Positions 1 to 6,831 of a stretch of 64,000 nucleotides of DNA are shown here, piece by piece. The stretch spans positions 387,840 through 451,839 of the forward strand of contig JAUWZX010000001.1 in the NCBI GenBank assembly GCA_030615175.1, in the 5' to 3' direction. Source of the DNA: Candidatus Parvarchaeota archaeon. Its GTDB lineage: Archaea; Nanobdellota; Nanobdellia; WJKC01. The stretch's first letter is position 1, and every line of letters starts with the position of its first letter. A model generated the notes under the pieces. That model had not been told where the DNA came from. It worked only from the letters and a program-made list of their open reading frames with translations, and searched no databases. The position numbers and the translations under genes were made by a program.

Positions 1-820
1 CAGGCATTAATGGCCCGTTATGGCTTCCTCTCATCCACCCTGCAACTAAGTGAGGGAAAGCAAATGCTTCAAGTACTTCACCAACCGCTGGCAGTCCCTT
101 CTGAGCCCTGATAATTAATGCAGGGTCGTCTTTTCCTACGTACTTGCCTGCTATTAATGATAACTTGGTTGTTGTTGCAGTGGCCGCAATTATTTTCGGC
201 TTGTTCTTGTAAACATTTTTTATCACGTACCTGCCCGGACTGCCAATTAATACTAATAAATCATAGATGTGTTCAGGGCATCTTAGTTTTATTGACTTGT
301 CCTGCTTAACGTCAAGCACTTCGAAAGTGAATCCTTCATGCATTGTGAAGTCAATGATTAATCCGGCAGTATTAAATGGGTCTGCGAAAATCTTGTATAA
401 TGGCAAGTTCCACGCGCCTGGCTCTGTCTTGTCAGCCATGAATATCAGTATTGGCTCGCTCTTACGTTCTTCAAAACTCATTTCAGCCACTCCAGGACCC
501 ATTCCTTTAATATTCCCTGAGAAACTTGTCTTAAGCAGGTCCTGTCCTGCACCGTATAATTTTAATTCCCTGGCTTTTTCAGTGCATTTAAGGAATGTTT
601 CCCAGCCAAGTTCATGAATGTGTTCTGAATTAATTCCTTTCTTGTGAGTCATTATTAATTCCAAGTCATCACCGCATGCTGTTACATAAGAATCAATTAG
701 TAAGTCACTTTTCCTTAATTCCTTTCTTGCTAGTGTTATTACTTCAGGATGACTGGCTGAGTGCCCGACGTATCCTCCTACATCTGCCTTGAGCAAACTA
801 ATAGTTATTTTTTTTGCCAT
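1..820 (-). CDS. fbp: Fructose-1,6-bisphosphate aldolase/phosphatase (type V), C-terminus cut by window
   Basis: Bifunctional gluconeogenic enzyme that condenses triose phosphates to fructose-1,6-bisphosphate and then dephosphorylates it to fructose 6-phosphate. The reverse-strand reading frame starts at an ATG at 818-820 and stays open to the window edge, giving about 273 residues of a family usually 360-390 long, so the C-terminus lies outside. Diagnostic family segments are visible: KADVGGYVGH near residue 11 with metal-binding Asp/His, CGDDLELIMTH near 57, GAGQDLL, GMGPGVAEMSFEER, and MADKTEPGAWNLPLY followed by KIFADPFNTAGL. No frameshift is seen. It complements the phosphoglycerate mutase and glycogen genes nearby as the upward branch of sugar metabolism. 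The family call is firm; only the truncation is a limit. Confidence 0.93.
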   Translation of the reverse strand, partial: MAKKITISLLKADVGGYVGHSASHPEVITLARKELRKSDLLIDSYVTACGDDLELIMTHKKGINSEHIHELGWETFLKCTEKARELKLYGAGQDLLKTSFSGNIKGMGPGVAEMSFEERKSEPILIFMADKTEPGAWNLPLYKIFADPFNTAGLIIDFTMHEGFTFEVLDVKQDKSIKLRCPEHIYDLLVLIGSPGRYVIKNVYKNKPKIIAATATTTKLSLIAGKYVGKDDPALIIRAQKGLPAVGEVLEAFAFPHLVAGWMRGSHNGPLMP

Positions 821-853
821 GTCATTTATTAATGAGTTAGTAGTTTATGAACT

Positions 854-1141
854 TTACCGCCAGTATATTGGAGGAGCCTTCTCCCTCCCACTTCCTTTAA
901 TCATGAAGTAAATGATTGTTCCTATTAAACTAATGTAGAATAATCCTAACCCCCAAGGAATTAGTGATAATAAAAGTATTGTTGGGTCATCAGCCATTGC
1001 CTCATCCGCAGCCACTAACTGCGCTTGGAATTCTTGGAATACAACGAATGCCTGGAATATTACTGAGAATACGAATAAACCGACAACGAATACTATTGTT
1101 CCAGCAATTAATACTTTATACGCTGGTATCTCTTCTGGCAT
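854..1141 (-). CDS. Small two-helix membrane protein, unknown function
   Basis: A 95-residue protein with two strongly hydrophobic segments, roughly residues 9-33 and 54-80, separated by a short acidic stretch (residues about 38-52) and ending in a basic tail. This predicts a hairpin membrane protein with a small loop. I do not recognise a family. It lies 33 bases upstream (in the minus direction) of the FBP aldolase/phosphatase gene on the same strand, so the two could share a transcript, but nothing in the sequence ties their functions together. Confidence 0.6.
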   Translation of the reverse strand: MPEEIPAYKVLIAGTIVFVVGLFVFSVIFQAFVVFQEFQAQLVAADEAMADDPTILLLSLIPWGLGLFYISLIGTIIYFMIKGSGREKAPPIYWR

Positions 1142-1195
1142 TACTATTTTATTAATCGTTTGGTTTTTATATTAGTTTTCAATTAATATTAATTA

Positions 1196-1642
1196 ATGGC
1201 GCGTAAAGTTTTCAAAGACATACCTGTTATTGATGTTCATATTAGGAAATTTGAGAAGCCTGATAATTTTTCACTTAATGTTTTAATGAGAAAGTTCTGC
1301 ATTAGCATGGGCTTACTGCAGCCTGGTGATGGCAGGGATTCAATTGTTGACTTATTAACTCTTTTCTATAAGGCTGGCAGGGTTAAGAGGTACCTGACTA
1401 TTGAGGAGGTTTATAAGTTCATGTTAGGGCTTGAGAAGTCCGGCACTGCTCAGTCAAATGTGAGGCGCAATATTCTCCGCTTGAAAGACTTAGGTTTTAT
1501 TGACAGGACTGGTAATGGTTACAGGATTCGCGAATGGCTTTCCTTTCATGGCTTAGTTAGCGAGTTCACTAAATTCAAGGTTGAACCCGTTCTTGAGCGT
1601 ATTAAGGAATATGCTAAGGCATTGGATGATTCATGTAAGTAA
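1196..1642 (+). CDS. Winged-helix-like protein, unknown function
   Basis: 148 residues, soluble and basic. The central part (about residues 45-115) has the alternating pattern of a winged helix: LTIEEVYKFMLGLEKSG, then SNVRRNILRLKDLGFIDRTG as a putative recognition helix and GNGYRIREWLSF as the wing. This suggests DNA or RNA binding and perhaps transcription control, but no effector domain is visible and I cannot name the family. It is divergent from the small membrane protein gene and convergent with a second winged-helix gene. The ATG at 1196 has an AT-rich upstream stretch with TATA-like sequence about 25-30 bases away, consistent with a leaderless transcript. Confidence 0.6.
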   Translation: MARKVFKDIPVIDVHIRKFEKPDNFSLNVLMRKFCISMGLLQPGDGRDSIVDLLTLFYKAGRVKRYLTIEEVYKFMLGLEKSGTAQSNVRRNILRLKDLGFIDRTGNGYRIREWLSFHGLVSEFTKFKVEPVLERIKEYAKALDDSCK

Positions 1643-1654
1643 TTACAACCTTCT

Positions 1655-1960
1655 TTACTTTCTTCTTGCCATTTCTGCTTTATTGAATAATCTGATTAAT
1701 TGCTCCATGTGACTGCCGACGTCCCTGCCCACCGGCGTCAGCCTTATTAGTTTCAGCCTTCCTTTCTTATCAAATTCTATTAGTTTATTCTTTTCAAGTA
1801 TTTGCAGTATCCTGACTGTGTGACTGTAAGTGCAGTCAACTTCCTTTGCCAGCAGGCTTGCGTATCTTGGTTTATCATCATTTCTGAGTTTTACCAGCAT
1901 CATCACAGGCTTGCGTCTTAAGAAAAAGTGAAGTAATCTTTTTTCAGTATTATCTTCCAT
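1655..1960 (-). CDS. Winged helix-turn-helix transcriptional regulator
   Basis: A 101-residue protein almost entirely made of one winged-helix domain. RYASLLAKEVDCTYSHTVRILQILEKNKLIEF (residues about 32-63, shown here by its ends: RYASLLAKE to NKLIEF) is a classical helix-turn-helix with the recognition helix around THTVRILQ-like residues, followed by a wing GRLKLIRLTPVGRD and a C-terminal helix likely used for dimerisation. It resembles MarR/ArsR-type single-domain archaeal regulators. No metal-binding cysteine cluster is present: a lone Cys43 sits in the DNA-binding helix region. The target is unknown. The start ATG at 1958-1960 has TATATAC-type AT-rich sequence upstream. Confidence 0.65.
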   Translation of the reverse strand: MEDNTEKRLLHFFLRRKPVMMLVKLRNDDKPRYASLLAKEVDCTYSHTVRILQILEKNKLIEFDKKGRLKLIRLTPVGRDVGSHMEQLIRLFNKAEMARRK

Positions 1961-2049
1961 GCTCTACGTTATCTATATACTTCTTTATATACTTTATGGT
2001 TATGTATTCACAACTACTATTTTTCTAAGATATAGATGATAATGTCTAT

Positions 2050-2523
2050 TTAAAAAACATCATAATCAAAAGGATTGTTATACTTTTTTGATAAAATATG
2101 ATTTAAGTAGTAAATCATCTCCCTTCGCGGTTCACCCCACGTAAGCATGTTCACACAGCTTTCCTTGACATCTTTTATTTTATCTTCTGTTAAATCCTTT
2201 ATCACCCATTTAGGAATCCTGAAGCCGTAAATCCTTCCGCATTCCTCATCATATTGTCTGACTCCGTGAACTAAGAATGATAAGTCTTCCCAGAAAATAT
2301 TCATTAAGAATTCATACTTCCCTCTTAAAGCGTGTGGGTCATTTATCTTTTTCAAGTCTTTTCTTAAATACTTAAAGATGTCTTTGGAGCGTTTCCTCAT
2401 TTTTTCATATAATACTGGAGCAATATAATGGTCATCTTCATTGTCTTTAACTGTTAATGATTTATAATCAGCGAAATCCCATAACTTCTTTTGAATATGC
2501 CAGAACTTAATTTTCTCAAACAT
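2050..2523 (-). CDS. Hypothetical protein
   Basis: About 157 residues, mixed charged, with a basic N-terminal half (MFEKIKFWHIQKKLWDFADY) and no recognisable domain. The open frame extends upstream to 2634, but that would overlap tRNA-Arg(GCG), so an internal start is needed. I chose the ATG at 2521-2523 because a TATA-like run (TTTATATA) lies about 27 bases upstream, matching the leaderless pattern used by many genes here; an ATG at 2545-2547 is the alternative. No membrane segments. Function is unknown. Confidence 0.5.
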   Translation of the reverse strand: MFEKIKFWHIQKKLWDFADYKSLTVKDNEDDHYIAPVLYEKMRKRSKDIFKYLRKDLKKINDPHALRGKYEFLMNIFWEDLSFLVHGVRQYDEECGRIYGFRIPKWVIKDLTEDKIKDVKESCVNMLTWGEPRREMIYYLNHILSKKYNNPFDYDVF

Positions 2524-2604
2524 CAATGATTTATATAATAAGTTCATAAATATATAAATGCCCCCACCCCCTGCATTTGATGTTTTTTTATATAAAGAAG
2601 AAAA

Positions 2605-2720
2605 TGCTCCCGCCGCGATTTGAACGCGAGTCAAGCCCTCCGCAGGGGCTCGTTCTATTTGCCCTGCCAGTCAAATCCCTTTAAAAGGATTTAATGGTTT
2701 CCAGGCTAAACTACGGGAGC
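2605..2720 (-). tRNA. tRNA-Arg(GCG) with a D-loop intron of about 40 bases
   Basis: On the minus strand the ends pair as a 7-bp acceptor (GCTCCCG with CGGGAGC) followed by discriminator A. The T arm is TCGCG-TTCAAAT-CGCGG and the anticodon arm AGCCC-CTGCGGA-GGGCT, giving anticodon GCG (Arg). The D arm is interrupted: GTTTAGCCTGG is followed by about 40-42 extra bases before ATAGAAC. The insert contains AAATCC paired with GGATTT, and CCTG in the exon can pair with CAGG near its 3' end, a plausible central helix of a bulge-helix-bulge motif. Without the insert the gene is about 74-76 bases and canonical. Exact splice sites are uncertain by a few bases because of an A-run. Confidence 0.8.
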
Positions 2721-2761
2721 AAACAATCTTTAAATAATATCCACTCTTTAATAATGTTATC

Positions 2762-3982
2762 ATGAAAAAGAAGCTCTTAATGATTATTCTTGACGGCGCT
2801 TCAGGACTGCCTGCAAAGAGTTTAGGAGGCAAAACGCCTCTTGAGGCTGCTCGCACCCCATTCCTTGACAGGGTGGCGATTTCTTCAAAGGCCGGAGTAA
2901 TGAATGTGATTGCTAAAGGCATTGCTCCTCAGAGTGATGCGGCTGCGTTCGCGTTACTAGGAAATAATCCTTTCAGGATTCCTGCACGCGGAGTTACTGA
3001 GGCAGTTGGTGCTGAACTTGAATTCAAGAACGGCGAGTTAGCGCTTCGCTGTAATTTCGCTCAAGTGCATGGCGGCGTGATTAAGAATGTCCGGATTCCA
3101 AAACTGCATCACTTCACTGGCAGGAGGATTGAGAAGGTAATTAATGAAGGAGTTAATTTAAATGTGCCTTTCACTTTTAAGTTCACTATTGGTTACAGGG
3201 CAGTATTAGTCCTTCATGGAAAGGACTTGTCAGACAAGGTGACTAATACTCATCCAGGCTACGTGCGGGAACGCATTGGCGGCGAGTTAGTTAGTGTTGC
3301 AAAGCACTTGAAGGGCTTGAAGAAGATTAAGGAAGCAAAACCATTAATTAAGGATGCTCATTACTCTGCTGAATTAATTAATGACTTCTCAAGGCAGGCG
3401 CATGAAGCATTGAAAAAGGCAGCGATTAAAGACCCTAAAGGAGGCGTTATTAATTACATTTTGTGCAGGGATGCTGGTAATAATAAACCTGAATTCACTA
3501 GTTTTTACAGCAAGTATAAACTCTTATTCGGTTTGGTTGCTGAAATGCCTGTTGAATTAGGGATTGCGAGAATGCTTAAATTAGAAATAATTAAGCCTAA
3601 AAATACTTATCAGAAAACAGCTCACTGCATTATTAAAGAATTGCCTGATTTTGACGGCTTATACATTCACTTGAAGGGTCCTGATAAGTATGGTCATTTA
3701 GGCGATGCTGTTGGCAAGAAGAAGGCTATTGAGAAAATTGATAAGGAATTCATGAGCGTAATGCTTAAACATATTAACCCAAGAGAGCACTTGTTATGCG
3801 TGACTTCTGACCATTCAACCCCCGCTGTTTATGGCAGTCATTCAAGCCATCCAGTACCATTATTAATAACTAGTGGTATGCCCGATGGTGTGAAGAGGTT
3901 CACTGAAAAGGAATGCGCTAAGGGCTCAATTAAAGGACTGGTTGGCAGGGAATTAATGAATGAGTTAGTAAAGAGATTATAA
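2762..3982 (+). CDS. apgM: 2,3-bisphosphoglycerate-independent phosphoglycerate mutase, archaeal type
   Basis: Interconverts 3- and 2-phosphoglycerate in glycolysis and gluconeogenesis. The 406-residue length is usual for the archaeal aPGAM branch of the alkaline phosphatase superfamily. The N-terminus has the metal-binding LDGASGLP (Asp10), GKTPLEAARTP, and the phosphoserine-forming region around APQSDAA (Ser near 60). The C-terminal metal cluster is visible in HLKGPDKYGHLGD (about 303-315) and VTSDHSTPAVYGSH (about 350-363). A TATA-like CTTTAAATAATA lies about 28 bases before the ATG, and the gene directly follows tRNA-Arg(GCG), which points away. Its last six bases overlap the convergent gene at 3977-4372. 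Confidence 0.95.
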   Translation: MKKKLLMIILDGASGLPAKSLGGKTPLEAARTPFLDRVAISSKAGVMNVIAKGIAPQSDAAAFALLGNNPFRIPARGVTEAVGAELEFKNGELALRCNFAQVHGGVIKNVRIPKLHHFTGRRIEKVINEGVNLNVPFTFKFTIGYRAVLVLHGKDLSDKVTNTHPGYVRERIGGELVSVAKHLKGLKKIKEAKPLIKDAHYSAELINDFSRQAHEALKKAAIKDPKGGVINYILCRDAGNNKPEFTSFYSKYKLLFGLVAEMPVELGIARMLKLEIIKPKNTYQKTAHCIIKELPDFDGLYIHLKGPDKYGHLGDAVGKKKAIEKIDKEFMSVMLKHINPREHLLCVTSDHSTPAVYGSHSSHPVPLLITSGMPDGVKRFTEKECAKGSIKGLVGRELMNELVKRL

Positions 3983-4372
3983 TCTTGGATTCTTTTTTGT
4001 AAGGGATGTTTTACTAATTCTGCCTTTTGTTGGGTCACTGACCGTAATTATCTTTGGCAGCTCTCCTAAGCCTCTGAGGATAATGTATCTCTTCTTGAAC
4101 AAGCCTGTCTTGACAGGGTTGAATTCTCCTAAGTATTTGTCAAGACTTTTATTTTCATCTATTAAATTAATCTGTATTTCGAATCCTATAGGCTTCTTGT
4201 TTACTACCTTGCTTAAATGCTCTTTGCACGCGTATAAGATTTCAGCCGCTGGCGCTCTTCTGAAGATAATTGTCTTCACATACTTAACTATCATGTATTT
4301 TGAATCCTCAGAACCGCATTCAAAGCAATTATTATAAACTTCACATGGTACTTCACTAATTTCATCTGCCAT
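3977..4372 (-). CDS. Hypothetical protein with N-terminal Cys pairs
   Basis: 131 residues. Cys10, Cys16 and Cys19 (CEVYNNCFECG) together with Cys49 and His52 (ACKEH) could form a zinc site, typical of small archaeal zinc-ribbon proteins. The rest is mixed alpha/beta with a basic C-terminus. No known family is recognised. The stop is embedded in the 3' end of the phosphoglycerate mutase gene (tail-to-tail, 6 bases), which implies antisense-overlapping transcripts but not a shared function. Confidence 0.55.
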   Translation of the reverse strand: MADEISEVPCEVYNNCFECGSEDSKYMIVKYVKTIIFRRAPAAEILYACKEHLSKVVNKKPIGFEIQINLIDENKSLDKYLGEFNPVKTGLFKKRYIILRGLGELPKIITVSDPTKGRISKTSLTKKNPRL

Positions 4373-4405
4373 GAATAATAAGAAATGCTTGTAGGAATAT
4401 AAATA

Positions 4406-5005
4406 TTATGTGATTAAGTTAACGAATAATGATTGGTTGTGAATTACTATGTGATTCTCGAATAATTTATCATAAAGGTCTGACTTAGTGTTCTTGAATT
4501 TGAGGAACATTTCCTTATTCATTATCCTGGCAGTAATAGCATTCTTAACATCACTGAAAGCATGCTTTAAGAAGTTAATTACTTGTTCTTTATTTAAGTT
4601 ATCACTTAAGACTAGGATGTTTATATTAGCATCTTCCTCGCGCTCATTAACGAATGAGCCGAAGAATATGATGCTCTTAATCTTTAACCTGTGGCAGTTA
4701 TCCTTAATTATCAAGACTCCTTTACTGAATTCAGGGTAGATACTTAGGAATTCATAGTAATTCTCCTTTTCAATAAGTGAATAAATTAATTGCCCTGCCT
4801 CACTGTTAAGCTCCGGCTTTAATAATCTTATAGAACCAGCCCTTGATTCAGCAATTATTCCTGACTTAATTAATTCATCCAAGTGCGCGTAGCCAATCTT
4901 CTGACTTATACCTAACTGCCTAAGCAGTCTGGATATTTTTATTCCCCGGGTTGAATAAATTAATCTAAGCATTTTATGCCTTGACTTACTTATCGGCAGT
5001 ATCAT
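4406..5005 (-). CDS. Winged-helix plus nucleotidyltransferase-like protein, catalytic Asp pair replaced
   Basis: 199 residues. Residues about 8-65 form a winged helix (ISRLLRQLGISQKIGYAHLDEL). Residues about 108-145 resemble the MNT/KNT minimal nucleotidyltransferase core: SIIFFGSFVNEREEDANINILVLSD aligns (ends shown: SIIFFGSF, NINILVLSD) with the usual GSxxxGxxxxxSDIDLLV. The two catalytic aspartates of the SDID motif are both asparagine here (ANIN), so the enzyme is probably inactive or a binding/regulatory derivative. Proteins with this architecture often act as DNA-binding regulators or toxin-antitoxin-like factors, but no HEPN partner gene is adjacent. A single gene with an ATG at 5003-5005. 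Confidence 0.65.
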   Translation of the reverse strand: MILPISKSRHKMLRLIYSTRGIKISRLLRQLGISQKIGYAHLDELIKSGIIAESRAGSIRLLKPELNSEAGQLIYSLIEKENYYEFLSIYPEFSKGVLIIKDNCHRLKIKSIIFFGSFVNEREEDANINILVLSDNLNKEQVINFLKHAFSDVKNAITARIMNKEMFLKFKNTKSDLYDKLFENHIVIHNQSLFVNLIT

Positions 5006-5044
5006 TAATTAGACGTTAATGTCTATAGTTATTTAAAAATTTTA

Positions 5045-5731
5045 CTATTTAATTATGAATAAATATTTTTCAAGCAGCCCGTGTTTAATTTCATCCCAGT
5101 CTTTTTCATTATTCATAAAATCATCTAAGGAAGTGTTTGTTATTATTACCTGATGCTTGTTAAATAATTTCTTTAGTGGATTAATTTGTTTAAGTAAGGC
5201 CTCCTCATCAAGAAGTATTTTATCAACTGATTTTATTCTTATAACTTTTTCAGCCAAATCACCCGGATTACTTGATATAATTATGTAATCAATTTTTAGT
5301 CTTGGATAAATATTTTTTATATGCTTTAATAATCTATCCTCACTAATTTCTGAAAAACTTCCTTTTATTATTATTCTTTTATCATCATCATTTAATCTTT
5401 CTGTCCATTTTTCACAAAAATATGAACGGCACGTACTTGACCTGTAATCATAAACCAAGCACTTCTTCTCCAGGTCATAAGCAGTGCATGGATTTATCAT
5501 TGCTATTTCTTTTTTTCCCTGTAAGTTATGGTAAGCCCAGAGTACTGGTTGAATGTTAAGCTTTTCATTCTTCACTTTAATTAAGTTCTCTAAGAATTCA
5601 GATAATATGAATCCATAACAGCAGTGAAGCGGATGCTTATCTGATTCTTCAATGCTCTTAGTGCTCTTTGGCTTGCACTTACCGCAAATCTTATTTGACA
5701 GCTTGTAATATTGTTTTTGCCATTCATTCAT
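5045..5731 (-). CDS. YkgJ-like cysteine-cluster protein
   Basis: A cysteine-rich protein with CGKC near its N-terminus, HCCYGF, PCTAYDLEKKC, and STCRSYFC. This spacing resembles the YkgJ/UPF0153 family, thought to bind zinc or iron, here followed by a roughly 120-residue C-terminal extension with no recognised domain. The frame is open to an ATG at 5782 (245 residues). I prefer the ATG at 5729-5731 (228 residues) because a symmetric TTTATAAA at 5757-5764 is then about 30 bases upstream, while the same box sits about 27 bases before the divergent gene at 5788. Biological role is unknown. Confidence 0.6.
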   Translation of the reverse strand: MNEWQKQYYKLSNKICGKCKPKSTKSIEESDKHPLHCCYGFILSEFLENLIKVKNEKLNIQPVLWAYHNLQGKKEIAMINPCTAYDLEKKCLVYDYRSSTCRSYFCEKWTERLNDDDKRIIIKGSFSEISEDRLLKHIKNIYPRLKIDYIIISSNPGDLAEKVIRIKSVDKILLDEEALLKQINPLKKLFNKHQVIITNTSLDDFMNNEKDWDEIKHGLLEKYLFIIK

Positions 5732-5756
5732 GTCTGAAGTAATCTTATATTCCTGT

Positions 5757-5764
5757 TTATAAAT
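5757..5764. promoter_or_regulatory. Symmetric TATA box between divergent genes
   Basis: TTTATAAA reads the same on both strands. It lies about 27 bases before the ATG at 5788 on the plus strand and about 30 bases before an in-frame ATG at 5731 on the minus strand. Both spacings match leaderless archaeal promoters, so one box could serve both directions. Inference only. Confidence 0.4.
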
Positions 5765-5787
5765 CTTTTTAAATAAATTCATGATTA

Positions 5788-6792
5788 ATGAATGTTATGG
5801 ACAGGGAATTACTTGAGGATGTGCCGCGCTTAAAAGATTATAAAGTAGGACAAGTAACAACTCATTCTCATAATAAGACGCCAATTCCTTTTAAAGCATT
5901 AATTGATAGATTCTACAGGACTCCGCGAGTAAATGACCACAGTGACTGCGTGAGGATTGAGCCAGGCTCTTCATTTAAATTCAAGGAAGTTAAGGGACCT
6001 GGCATAATTAATCATGTGTGGATGACGATATTGCCTACAATTAGTAAGGTATTATTATCACCATTTAATCTTAAGAGTTTGGCCCCGTTTGGAGGGTATA
6101 ATCCAAAGGATTCCTTAAAACTTGCTAAAATAAAGATTTACTTTGATGGCAAGAAACGAGTTGACGCGCCATTAGGTGACTTCTTTGGAGTGGGGTTTGG
6201 CGAGTATAAATCATTTACTTCACGATTCTTAAAGATGACGAGCGGAGGCTACGTTTGCTGTTTCCCAATGCCATACTGGGATTCATGCAGGATTGAAGTA
6301 GAGAATACGAGTAATTCAAGAGTGATACCAATTTTTTATGGAGCAGTCACTTATCAGGAGCATGAGTCATTGGATGATAAGTTATGCTATTTTAACGCAA
6401 AGTATAATGAGGAGAAGCCGACAACTAAGTGGAAGCCGTACACAATATTAAAGGCAAAAGGTAATGGGCATTTAGAGGGCTGTGTTTTAAATATTAAAGG
6501 AAATAAGAGATGTCTTGAAGGAAATCTTAAGATTGTGCTTGATGATGAACGATTAATAGAGTATACTGGAATTGAAGATTATTTTAATGCTGGATGGTAC
6601 TTTACTAAAGGACTTTTTGATGATGATTACCATGGCTTAACAGTTAAGAAAGATGATATGATTTCAGCTTATAGGTTTCATGAAGGCGGAATGCCTTTTA
6701 AGAAAGGAATTAAGGTCTCAGTACACCATGGAGAATTTGATGAATTAAGAGCTGATTTCTCAAGCGTTGCGTATTATTACCTTAAAGATTAA
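5788..6792 (+). CDS. DUF2961 / GH172-like glycoside-active protein
   Basis: 334 residues matching the DUF2961 fold now classed as GH172, whose characterised members act on difructose dianhydride I and alpha-fructo- or arabinofuranosides. Visible family features are DHSDCVRIEPGSSF and GPGIINHVWMTI near the N-terminus, a central PLGDFFGVGFGEY, a PYWDSCRIEVENTS strand pair, and C-terminal GIEDYFNAGWYF, DYHGLTV and ISAYRFHEGG, which carry the acidic and aromatic active-site residues. There is no signal peptide, so it should be cytoplasmic, unlike many family members. It precedes the HerA-like gene by 39 bases on the same strand but shares no obvious function with it. Substrate cannot be deduced. 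Confidence 0.8.
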   Translation: MNVMDRELLEDVPRLKDYKVGQVTTHSHNKTPIPFKALIDRFYRTPRVNDHSDCVRIEPGSSFKFKEVKGPGIINHVWMTILPTISKVLLSPFNLKSLAPFGGYNPKDSLKLAKIKIYFDGKKRVDAPLGDFFGVGFGEYKSFTSRFLKMTSGGYVCCFPMPYWDSCRIEVENTSNSRVIPIFYGAVTYQEHESLDDKLCYFNAKYNEEKPTTKWKPYTILKAKGNGHLEGCVLNIKGNKRCLEGNLKIVLDDERLIEYTGIEDYFNAGWYFTKGLFDDDYHGLTVKKDDMISAYRFHEGGMPFKKGIKVSVHHGEFDELRADFSSVAYYYLKD

Positions 6793-6831
6793 ATAAATCT
6801 TTTTAATTAAGAATTGCTATTAAATTAAGTA

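Noticed and set aside
118-617. Plus-strand ORFs of 63 and 116 residues
   Set aside because: They are antisense shadows of the FBP aldolase/phosphatase gene, which shows strong family motifs on the minus strand.
2605-2720. Reading the 116-base gene as a class II tRNA (Leu/Ser) with a long variable arm
   Set aside because: The GAGCCC/GGGCTT stem with loop CTGCGGA fits an anticodon arm (Arg GCG) directly preceding a normal 4-base variable region and T arm; the other candidate anticodon stem leaves a loop of 8 or 6 bases.
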